Shown here one piece after another: positions 1-9,658 of a stretch of 60,000 nucleotides of DNA. Source of the stretch: Liolophura sinensis. Its lineage: Eukaryota; Mollusca; Polyplacophora; Chitonida; Chitonidae. The stretch is taken from contig NC_088295.1 in assembly GCF_032854445.1 (NCBI RefSeq), forward strand, positions 48,721,385 to 48,781,384, given 5' to 3'. A model generated the notes under the pieces. The model was given only the letters and a program-made list of their open reading frames with translations, did not search any database and had not been told where the DNA came from. Each line of letters begins with the position of its first letter. Position 1 is the stretch's first letter. The position numbers and the translations under genes were made by a program.

Positions 1-44
1 TCTAAACTCAAGCTGCAGCTGTTGTTAGGATGGCCATGTATTAC

Positions 45-258
45 CTGTATTTTTCCCCCGCCGCCTCAGCTCGGCTCTGACATGGGGGAATCTCTTATGG
101 CGGGGGACAGGGTTACATGGTCGTCCCTTTTTACGACTCTCCTTCTTCCGTGTGGTTTTCGCCGTATCCTCGCTCTCTTGCTGTTCTAACGGGGCATGTA
201 ATGTTTCAGTCCACGCCTCAGGGGTTACAGGGTCGTAACTTTTCTCTTGGTTATAACC
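45..258 (-). pseudogene. Mondo-like bHLH basic-region exon (diverged paralogue, possibly broken), runs off left edge
   Basis: Read on the minus strand, a pyrimidine-rich acceptor ending in ggcag lies just before 258 and a CAG|GTAA donor lies at 45/44. The exon opens in phase 0 and encodes a lysine/arginine-rich stretch ending NPVPRHKRFPHVRAELRRRG. This matches the second exon of the plus-strand Mondo-like gene (25854-26066), which reads NPVPRHKRHSHISAEHRRRN at the same point before its own CAG|GT donor. Exon lengths are 214 and 213. The extra base is in an A run (five A versus four) immediately before the donor and shifts the frame unless the next exon, outside the window, compensates. The His-Glu-Arg positions used for E-box contact are retained. 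It is either a diverged paralogue in head-to-head orientation or a decayed copy. An in-frame ATG at 324 lies in the presumed intron and is not taken as a start. Confidence 0.6.
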
Positions 259-529
259 CTGCCAGAACAAAAAATGCTCTAGAGACCTAAATACTTTGTA
301 AAACAAAAAGACGAAGAACAACAAAATCTAGCTTCTCATTTTCTACGTCGCTGTCTTCCAACTTCAGTTTCCAATATCGCTCTCATCGAGGATACACATT
401 TATAACTGGCGTAAAGAAATTCGCGTTAATCACCATTAAATCAACATGACAACAGTGTGTATGTACGCATATATATACTTATATATATACGCATGTATAC
501 ATTTATGTATGTATACTTGGCTTTTTACA
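259..529. other. No gene seen
   Basis: AT-rich sequence, presumably intron of the left-edge bHLH gene, with ATGTAT/ATATAC alternations near 455-515. No coding exon or RNA gene recognised. Confidence 0.4.
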
Positions 530-780
530 ACATTCTTTGCAGTTTTTCAGTTATTTGACGGCGAGGAGTCATAGGTGTGTTTAGATATACTGCGTCTTCT
601 TGTGACGGAGCAAGTCCACAAAAGTGCTGGTGCTACTAAAATATCATGCCGAAGACACGAGGCATGAGGCATGACACTCCGCCATTATACTGATACCGAG
701 CCAACCAGTCCTGTTTCCTTGCTCTAACATCTTAGCGGACAGCGAGAGCAAGGCGACAACAACTGTGGGCCTTTCGTATG
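530..780 (-). repeat. SINE-A, diverged fragment
   Basis: Contains the family tail in reverse (TTTTTCAGTTATTTGACGGC, then GGAGTC) and body motifs such as GAAGACACGAGGCATGA and CCAACCAGTC, which recur in the copies at 830 and 15851. No tRNA-like head is visible. Confidence 0.6.
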
Positions 781-815
781 ACCCGACCCTGACCACGTGA
801 AAACAGCAGTTAGCA

Positions 816-1139
816 AATCCCAATACTAGTGAGTGAGGTCTAACGTCGTACTTAACTATTTTTCAGTTATAATACACCTTAGGGTGTATGTGATGTGCCT
901 CCTTGTTGCTCTTTTATCTAGTGCTGCTTCACTGAGACGACTTACCGAAGGCAAGTAAGCCGACCTCCACGAGCCATTATACTGATATGGGTCAACCAGT
1001 CGTTGCACTATTCCCTTCATGCTGATACAACTCCCTCTTTTAAAGTCTTAGGTGTGACCCAACTCGGTACTGATCCTGGATCTACCGCTCCCGAAGCGGA
1101 CGTTCTACCAACTGTGCTATCCCGTAATCCCAATACTAG
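816..1139 (-). mobile_element. SINE-A, complete copy with 14-bp target duplication
   Basis: The element occupies about 830-1125 and is flanked by a perfect 14-bp direct repeat AATCCCAATACTAG at 816-829 and 1126-1139. On the minus strand it begins with a tRNA-like head: GGGATAGCACAGTTGGTAGA holds a pol III A-box, and a degenerate B-box GGATCAGTACC follows about 45 bases later. It ends with the family tail (reverse complement of GTGAGTGAGG...AACGTCGTACTTAAC). The intact duplication makes this the best-defined SINE-A insertion in the window. Confidence 0.8.
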
Positions 1140-2299
1140 ATCGCCTCTATGTTAGCCCTATCATGCACGACAAACGCGGACTACAACAAAATAAAATTAA
1201 ATTTATGAATTAACGAAGTCATACCGCCCGTGCAATATACCTGCGGAAATATACTCAGGGATGTACGAGTCAATACAGGTACAAATATTCTTGCATAAAC
1301 AACCACACTAACAAGGATTTTCAAAGGTGTTGCACAAACAACGTGTATCAGCGAGAAGCAAAATTAATAATTGTGTCATCTATTACTATTACTTTCAGGT
1401 ACAAGCTAAAGATGTATACTAGCTTGCTGCCATCCATTCAATAGCATAAGTATAAATAATCAAATATTTGTTTATTTATTTGATGGTTGTTTTAATCTTT
1501 AATAAGTGGAGCTTTCAAAAGTGGAACTTATGCTCCCCAATTCAACCAGATACCCTACCACACCCCCATCTATAATTCCAGACCGATGATAAAAAAAGGA
1601 CCAGGAAATTAGATTGAAAGCCGTGTTTAAAATTGAAAGTTTTCCATTTTGTTGGAATTTTAGTTGTAATCCTATTTTTGCTATCACTGAGTTAAGCCAT
1701 AATCATTGATTTATTCATAAAATGAGCATTATTTACCTGAGTTGAGAGAAAGGTTTCTCTGTCGAAGTCAGAGAATGGATGATCCTCTAAAGCGTAGTAC
1801 AGGAGGTCGACAGGAAATCCCTCCCCTCGTACCATGGCGAACTGTATACAGTCCTTAAGTTACCGGCCCATAAATGGGTAACTCCCAATAAAAATCGCAA
1901 CTTACGCCAAAATAAGGTGTATGGCTATCTGATCACTCCTTTGTTCAAATTGCATGTTCTTCAACGCGTCCACAAGAAAATCATAACATGTAGTGCTGAC
2001 TTCAATAGGGAAACGTATATTTGCGCTATTTATATGTATCAGTTTACACTGTATCGGGTGTTGCACGAGTGTAGACGTCGTGAAGCCAAACGTCAGCAGA
2101 TAGTGCACGAATATAAATAAGCTGACACAGTTTCTGTTTAACTCAGTTCAGGCCTATGTAATAGTGTAATATATAGGGCAAGCAGCACACACCGCGTACG
2201 TCTATTTTACATTCAGAAAACAGCAATTTTCAAACTCGCATCCAGCTGTATATATATATATATATATATATCTTACACCAGAACATAAAATTTACTTTC
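1140..2299. other. Gene-free spacer with (TA)n
   Basis: No exon, transposon coding region or structured RNA recognised. A (TA) run occupies about 2249-2271. Short open frames here lack codon structure and family resemblance. Confidence 0.4.
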
Positions 2300-3140
2300 G
2301 TGGGAAGGTCTGTCTATTCCAACAACCGAGGTCGTGGGTTTACCCCGGGCTCTGAATAGCTTCCTCTCATCATACTACAAATAAATCATTCTATGTATAA
2401 ATTTACGTGTGCGCCGTTAGAAACTCATTCTCATTAACAATGTTCTTAGGTATGTCTCACTAAAAGTAGTTTTTCTCATGCTCGCACTCTCCTCGAGGAC
2501 AAAAAGCGGTCGACGGCTCTCGTACAGAAAAAGGCTGTTTGTCTGGTCTTTCAACGTTTTTTGAAGGTCTTTCGTCTTCCACCAATAGGTATGGCGTGCT
2601 GCACGTCACATGTGGGAAAGTTAGACAGTAATTGGAGAAAGCTTTGTGGTTTACCTTGTGTGCCCCGATTTTCTCCACCCTATAACCTCATGCTCACAGT
2701 ATATAGTGAAAACTTCTTGAGTATGGCGTTAAACAAAGATCAATCAATCAATCAATCAATCAATCAACTTGTTTTCTTGTAGGCCTATATTTTCTTCAGC
2801 CTAGGGGCTTAGCGTACCTGCACAATGACTCAAGAGCATCTCACCAATGCTGCTGCAGTGAGTTCAAGTTCAGTTTATGCTGGCTTCGTCCACGTCGCAC
2901 AGGGAAGGTATTCCAGCAACCTGCCGATGATCTTGGGTTTTCTCCCGGGTTCAGTCTAGTCCAGTTCCTCTCGCCACAACGTATATCGCACAATTGAAAT
3001 AGTACATGGGAAGATATGCCAGCAACCTGGTTGTGGATTTCACCGAGGTCTGCCCGATTTCATTCCACCATAAAGCTGGCTGCGGTCATATAAATGAAAT
3101 ATTCTTGAGTACGAAAAACACAAAACAAATAAATAAAGAA
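2300..3140 (+). repeat. Cluster of SINE-B fragments
   Basis: Three partial copies follow one another. About 2300-2380 carries GGAAGGTCTGTC and GTCGTGGGTTTACCCCGGGC. About 2560-2766 ends in the tail CTTGAGTATGGCGTTAAACA followed by (ATCA)n. About 2860-3137 starts at the B-box GAGTTCAAGTTCAG and ends with a tail near ATTCTTGAGTACG, with an internal duplication of the CCAGCAACCTG module. All match the complete SINE-B at 30155-30418. Confidence 0.65.
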
Positions 3141-3299
3141 ATCATAAATGAAAAAGTCTCTAGTACGTCGTGAAACGCCAGTCAATATATGTCTTCGGTC
3201 CCAGGAATCACTAACCGGTAATGAAGAGTGCTGCATGATGACTGTTTACATTATATGACTGGCTATGTAGATTGAAGTCAAAGATAATAAAGAGTCCAA

Positions 3300-3833
3300 T
3301 GGAGAGTATTAGCGAGTGATTTCTCACGTCGTACTTATTCATCTGTGGTGTCTGACGATGAAGTCTCCAATATATAGGCGAGCGTAATTTCTCATTCTAT
3401 ACATACAAGCGTCGGAGTATCGGTGTGTGACTTGTGACGATGAAGGATTCATTGAGCAATATTGGCGAGTAATTGCTCACTGCACAGCCATGGGTCAGTG
3501 AGAGAACTTCTGATGGCGAACGGTCTAATCAGAAATATTGACAAGTACGTAATTATGACGGTAATTTTTGACGGTGCATCATTCTGTTTGGGACTTATTT
3601 GCGACGACAGCGACGGCGAAGAATCTAACCAAATAAAAGTAGTGATAAATAAGTGTCCACATTAGATGACAACAATGTGCAAGAGCATACTGGGTAATAA
3701 TTTCGCACAGCAAACCAGTGCTTTACAGAGATTATTAGTAAATATTTATTAGTTCATTAGTATAATGAAGCAGTGGCATACATCTGAATATTAGTGAGAA
3801 TTTTCGCACAACCGTCTATATAAATGAGAGATT
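3300..3833. repeat. Degenerate flank of the 46-bp satellite
   Basis: The motif TATTGGCGAGTGATTTCTCAC-like recurs near 3308, 3371, 3460, 3690 and 3785 at irregular spacing. It resembles the satellite core TATTGGTCAGGGATTTCGTAC to its right, so it may be an old, decayed part of the same array. Confidence 0.35.
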
Positions 3834-4682
3834 TTGTAAATAGGTATGTTGATCAGGGATTTCGTACAGATATGCAGCAATGCACAAGAGCATATTGGTC
3901 AGCGATTTCGTACAGATATGCAGAAATATACAAGATCTTATTGGTCTGGGATTTCGTACCGATATGCAGCAATATACAAGATCATATTGGTCAGGGATTT
4001 TCGTACAGATGTACAGCAATATACAAGATCATATTGGTCTGGGATTTCGTACAGATATGCAGCAATATACAAGAGCATATTGGTCAACGATTTCGTACAG
4101 ATATTCAGCAATGCACAAGAGCATATTGGTCAGGGATTTCATACAGGTATGCAGCAATATACAAAAGCAAATTGGTCAGGGATTTCGTGCAGGTATGTAG
4201 CAATATGCATGTACAACAGCATACTGATCAGGGATTTCGTACAGATATGCAGCAATATACAAGATCTTCTTGTTCTGGGATTTCGTACAGGTATGCAGCA
4301 ATGCACAAAAGCATACTGGTAAGCGATTTCGTACAGATATGCAGCAATATACAAGATCATTTTGGTCAGGGATTTCGTACAGATATGCAGCAATATGCAT
4401 GTACAACGGCATACTGATCAGGGATTTCGTACCGATATGCAGCAATATACAAGATCATCTTGGTCTGGGATTTCGTACAGATATGCAGCAATGCACAAGA
4501 GCATATTGGTCTGGGATTTCGTACAGATATGCAGCAATATACAAGAGCATATTGTTCAGTGATTTCGTACAGGTATGCAGCAATATGCATGTACAACAGT
4601 ATATTGGTCAGGGATTTCGTACCGATATGCAGCAATATACAAGAGCAAATTGGTCAGTGATTTCACATACAGTGCGGCAGTA
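3834..4682. repeat. 46/52-bp satellite with 190-bp higher-order repeat
   Basis: About 18 units built on GGGATTTCGTACAGATATGC, AGCAATATACAAGA and GCATATTGGTCA. Most units are 46 bp. Every fourth unit is 52 bp and contains ATGCATGTACAAC; those variants begin at 4201, 4391 and 4581, exactly 190 bp apart (3 x 46 + 52). Several frames stay open only because the unit lacks stops; no protein is inferred. Confidence 0.9.
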
Positions 4683-4734
4683 ATAATGAATTGATTGTAT
4701 ATGTTATCATCGAAATGGATTTAATGTGGACCGA

Positions 4735-4910
4735 CACTAAAAATCCGTGTTCGAATCCAGCTCTCGCTGTTTCGACTGCAGCTTCTATGGTCAGTTGGTT
4801 TTCAAGTACTGAAAGAAGGTCGGTGCATGATATACCCCGGCCAGTGCGGTTTCCTCCACCCATAAACTTAACTGCTTTTATATAAGTTAAAAAGTAAATA
4901 AATCCACATA
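4735..4910 (+). repeat. Diverged SINE-like sequence
   Basis: A B-box-like GTGTTCGAATCCAG is followed by ATACCCCGGCC, TTTCCTCCACCCATAA and an A/T-rich end with AAGTAAATAAAT, the order of modules seen in SINE-B. Divergence is high. Confidence 0.45.
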
Positions 4911-5679
4911 TTATAATTCGTGCGTTCGTAAATGCATTGTTTCCTGTAGAATGAGTCCCGTTTATTGGTTCGTCATTTGGCATATACTGCGGTCAGTCAA
5001 CCCGTATGTATGCATACGGTCATGAGTGACGTACGGTAATATACCCTGATTTCCTCTGCTAACAAACATGCTGGCCCCCTGATTAAGTCGTAAGAAATCT
5101 AAATGAATTAGTTTTGACCGAGGCTTGAGCATGGAGCAGTTTTCCGGTCAAGACTATAGCAAGGGTCAAGGGGGGTAACTCTACATGACAATTTTCGTTC
5201 CTCGTGGCTGGTGTGCTTATGGTCCAATGGTTATGTCGCCTGAAGTGCCGATCTCGTTATTGACAACAAATGCAGTGATTATGAGATTCTTTGCTCGTCG
5301 GCTTTCGGTGATTGGCTGCTGCCTTATGACAGAAGGTTTTGTCAGACAGCTGTCTTTCGTTTTCTCTGGGTTCTGTCCGCTTTCCTCTCCAACCTTAAAA
5401 CCTTTTAGTACCGGTAATTAACGTTCTTAAATACACCACCAAAATCAATCAATCAAACATTATAATCTAAGACAGTGTAACTATCGTGTCGCAATACAGA
5501 ATCGAAAGGAAATAGTATACCAACGTACATGACATTTGATACTTAAAATTAGTCTCACAAAATATATTGTATATATTCCGATACTTTCAGCACAATGATA
5601 CGAACTAATTGAAAGTAGGAATGTTTTGTGGTAGTGTATCACTTTATTTAGGAACAGTGTTTATGCTGGCGATAACAAC
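4911..5679. other. No gene seen; possible old SINE end near 5390-5455
   Basis: An open frame at 5185-5421 shows no family resemblance. The stretch AACGTTCTTAAATACACC followed by AATCAATCAATC near 5420-5455 resembles a diverged SINE-B tail. Confidence 0.35.
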
Positions 5680-6285
5680 AGAAAACTATCGGCGGTGGCA
5701 GATATAACCACCGAAAAGTATCGATGGTGGCAGATATATCCACCGAAAACTATTGGTGGTGGCAGATATAACCACCGAAAACTTCCTGCGGTGGAGGATA
5801 TAACAAATGAAAAATATCGGTATTGGGACATATAACAATGGAAAAATATCGGTGGTGGGAGGCATAACCATAGAAAACTATCGATGGTGGCAGATATAAC
5901 CACAGAAAACTATCGGTGGTGGCAGACATAACCACAGAAAAACTATCGGTGGTGGCAGACATAACCACAGAAAACTATCGGTGCTGGCAGACATAACCAC
6001 AGAAAAACTATCGGTGGTGGCAGACATAACCACAGAAAACTATCGGTGGTGGCAGACATAACCACAGAAAAACTATCGGTGTGGCAGACATAACCACAGA
6101 AAAACTATCGGTGGTGGCAAACAGAACCACAGAAAAACTATCGGTGGTGGCAGACATAACCACAGAAAACTATTGGTGGTGGCAGACATAACCACAGAAA
6201 ACTATCGGTGGTGGCAGATATAACCATAGAAAAGGCTATATTAACAGAAAAATATCGGTGGTGAAAGATACAACAATAGAAACAT
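5680..6285. repeat. 32/33-bp minisatellite
   Basis: About 18 units of the type TATCGGTGGTGGCAGACATA + ACCACAGAAAAC. Spacing between successive CAGACATA or CAGATATA motifs is mostly 32 or 33, set by one extra A in the A run (for example 5891, 5923, 5956, 5988). Units at both ends are more diverged. There are no unique spacers, so it is not a CRISPR array. Confidence 0.9.
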
Positions 6286-6859
6286 ATTCTTTGAGTTGAG
6301 TAGGCCTACATGTATAATCAATAAATCCAGTTACCATAAACGCGTTGTCTGATTGCTATCAAATAACAAATTATCATATCGTTAAGTCAACAGATGACAT
6401 AAAGTTATGTATGTTTTGGATAGACAAGTGAGATATTTCTCCTTATACAGAGAGCATACATTTATTATGTTCACCACTTCTTACCTTCCTTTTTCCTTGG
6501 CGTCTGAGGCGTGGCCTTTGACAAGGTCGTCGTGACTCACATAAAGTTAAGCATAAATCACTGTCAACAGTTTATTGTGTATACACACACCCCAATATCT
6601 GGCTGTAAATGATATACAACAGCTTAATTACATTACTGACCCATATCCCTGAACACGTGTATAGACATGTGTATATTAAATGAGAATTCTGAACTGCTCT
6701 ACATTTTTTATGTCACACTTCAAGCAGTACGACATGTAGGCCTATCGCATGCGTAAATTAAGAACAAAAATGCATTGACATTTTACGTTGCATGCTCCAC
6801 TGCTATACTATCAGCGACGACCATCACTGTATTAATGCGCGTGTAACTGTGTGTACTCA
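6286..6859. other. No gene seen
   Basis: AT-rich spacer with two TAGGCCTA palindromes (6301, 6737). Nothing coding recognised. Confidence 0.4.
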
Positions 6860-7015
6860 CCAGTTTTATTTATTTATTTCATGGGTGCAAGCCGTACTAA
6901 AGAATATTCCACTTATACAACGGCGGCCATATTTATGATGGAAGGAAACGGGGCTGAACCCGGGGGAAACCCACTACCATCCGCAGGTTGCTGACAGACC
7001 TTCCCACAAATTTCC
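6860..7015 (-). repeat. SINE-B, partial, reverse
   Basis: Reads GCCGTACTAAAGAATATTCC, then GCGGCCAT, CCCGGGGGAAACCCA and CCGCAGGTTGCTGACAGACC, the reverse complement of the SINE-B tail and body. The tRNA-like head is missing. Confidence 0.75.
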
Positions 7016-7260
7016 CAGCTGAATGACTTTAAAGTCTTAATACTGATTAACATGATGAGGATATAAGCATATCAGGAGCACATATAGAAACATATATTGA
7101 CAAGGCAAGTGAAATGAAGTTTTTAAACCACTTCATTTATATCTCGTTTAAATTACCTAAAATATACATTATTTACATGCAGTATGAAGCGAATTTGTTT
7201 AAACGAGATACAAATATGTCGTTGGAAAACGAGTTAACGTTTTGTACCGAAATTTATAAA

Positions 7261-7455
7261 ACATATATATACCGAGTTACAGTGACATGGCTTACTTTCT
7301 TTTAGGTCTTTACGTGTTTATTATTACAGCATGTCACACACTAGAGCATCTCAAATGTCTCTATGACCCTCTAGTGTGTGACATGCTGTAATACTAAACA
7401 CGTGAACACCTGCAAAGAGTTAAATCATGTCACGGTAACTCGGCCTATATATGTG
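7261..7455. repeat. Near-perfect ~195-bp palindrome / long hairpin
   Basis: Arms 7261-7345 and 7370-7455 are reverse complements with few mismatches around a 24-nt loop (7346-7369). The innermost 33 bp (7313-7345 with 7370-7402) has one mismatch and includes ATTACAGCATGTCACACACT. The outer part pairs CCGAGTTACAGTGACATGGC with its near complement ending at about 7445. No terminal duplication or transposase is seen. It could be a fold-back MITE, a small hairpin-RNA source or a recent inverted duplication. Confidence 0.85.
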
Positions 7456-9614
7456 CCTCAGGCCTTTCAATTTGTATACGCATTTTTTAAAGCAAGGAAA
7501 GGAGATGCCCAACTGACTCTGTTTATCAGGTCCAAAGCAGCATTTGCTGGTCAGTATATATGGACCTTATAGGGCATAAATGCCTTGAACAAGACGCGAA
7601 TTTAAATTAGATTTATTATAATTTCCAAGATTAAAATAAATCGATGATAGATCGCGAATAAATGATACAGTCAAATGTTTGATGCATTTATGCACATATA
7701 TAACCTATAAGAAATGGTGAGGCACCACGATGGGGACTAAAGAGCAATAGGTAGGAGTACCTGATATTCGTTTATCAGTAAATAGGTTGTTATTTTTTGA
7801 TGGCCCCATTTTTAAAGGGGACCGTTTCTTTCCACGGATGCATCACTCGTGCTATAACGGACTGACCTGTCTGTCACACTTGACTTCGCCACATCATACC
7901 GTATAACCAAGGACGGCCAGGCTTTGTATTTGTATATATAAATAAGAGCTGCAGGCGGTAATATTTATTTAATGTTGAACTTTGTGGCATCATATATATA
8001 TATATACATATATATTACATATTATATATATTACAGGCCTGTTCTCAGATATAACACTGACATACACGCACATTATTGTCTATAGTATTGTCACGTTCAT
8101 GTCATGTGGCACGGTGAGGTATTCGTTTAAATGCGAATACGTATATAGTTTCATCACAATTGCTTCACAAGTTGTCGTCACGTGCCATTTACAGCGTTCA
8201 CTCATGAAACAGACATCTTAAAAAGCTAAGTTGTGGCTGTCCATAAAACTGAGGGATGACACCATCAAGTCTTTGTGCCTGCACTGTATACAAATTATAT
8301 AAATACTGTACATCTATCGTATATTTTTATTCCATTCCAAAGGTTTCTGTGCGGCTTTCTGGGATGTTTTGGACAGTAGACATCGCAATTTTGACTTAAG
8401 TTTTCATTTGCTTAATATGGACGTGCATTAGCCTATATATTTAACGGCTCTGTGTTAGTTGGCATGTATAGGCCTATATACGATACCTGTAAAGAACAAA
8501 TATCGGTGGCGATTTCAACCGCTTACCATTGTTTTTAACGTTTATACTAAAATTATAATTTCTACTCAAAACACAAACTGTCAGTTTTTAACTGAAAAAT
8601 ATACTGACAATGGCAGCACAAAAGTCGACCATGGAATCGAGCAAGTTTGCGTGATAAAACCGTACACTTTTTGAGGATTGTACCCAGTGCTACGTGCATT
8701 CTGAGCGCCTGGCTGTAAACCATGGTAGTGGTGAGTAAGTGTATATAAGACAGCTTCAGCTGTGTAGACATCAAAGAATATCTAGACAGCAATAAATAAC
8801 TTTTAGATTAATGTTAAAATTACAGTCAAAATGTTTTTTTTATTATTATTTATCTGATTGCTGCTTAACGCCATATATAGTCAAGCTATTACTATAATGT
8901 GTATATATCGCACAGACCATGCAGTGCATACAGTCGCGTATTCTTAACCAATAAAACTTCTTGACTGCCGTCATATAAAAGTGAAAAAAAAATCAGAGAT
9001 CAACATAAAGCTCGAATAAATAAACATCATCGAAACCTTGTACACGTAGCCTACACGTCTACTGCATGATGATGAATAAAGTAAGTGCATGTGCCTGTCT
9101 TTAAAATCGTCTTTTTTTCTTTATAAGCTCTCAGCCGATCTTAGCGCTCAGCGCCGTCTCAGCCGATCTGAGACGTATATACAGCCTTATTTTTCAAACA
9201 TTTATAGATCTTGGTTAAAATGAATGGGTAAATGTTATACCAAGTAAGAATATATCTATGCAGTAATATTCCATTTAGTGGACAGCTAAAATTTGTTATA
9301 TATGAAAACCGTTCTGGCGCATTGCCACAGAAGGTCAAACTCAAGGATGACGTTTGAAGTCGCAAACTCATATTTGGTCATCTTAGGTTTAAACTAACCT
9401 TGAAGTGTAGACACAGCGCAAACGATTAGATTACTCTGGAAGTAAAATCTTTTGATTTAATCAATCTGCATGATGAAAGTCCATTAAATCCTGCGATTTT
9501 TGAATGACCATTGTAAACTGTGCCTTGCAGGGTAGAAATCCTATCTTCCATGGGACTGACTTATTGTCCTCTTTTCACTTAACACTATATACAGTTTAGA
9601 GCAAGCCGTCACGA
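7456..9614. other. Gene-free spacer
   Basis: No exon or known element recognised. A TA-rich tract lies at about 7990-8035. Open frames are short and lack family resemblance. Confidence 0.4.
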
Positions 9615-9658
9615 AACAATTATCAAAAATTAATCTGTTAAATTTAGCAGAAAAACTG
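9615..9658. mobile_element. MITE-1, left piece split by the LINE
   Basis: ATCAAAAATTAATCTGTTAA followed by ATTTAGCAGAAAAACTG matches the terminal inverted repeat of MITE-1 (full copy at 46967-47168). The remainder of the element resumes at about 12041, on the other side of the retrotransposon. Confidence 0.7.

Noticed and set aside
1065-1125. Possible tRNA gene (minus strand, A-box and cloverleaf-like arm)
   Set aside because: It is the head of a SINE-A with a 14-bp target duplication; the B-box is degenerate and body and tail follow it directly.
3824-4660. Long repetitive open frames encoding IQ/Tyr-rich peptides
   Set aside because: Open on both strands and in several frames only because the satellite unit has no stop; no splice or start context.
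5680-6285. CRISPR-like array
   Set aside because: Units are head-to-tail with no unique spacers, and the genome is eukaryotic.
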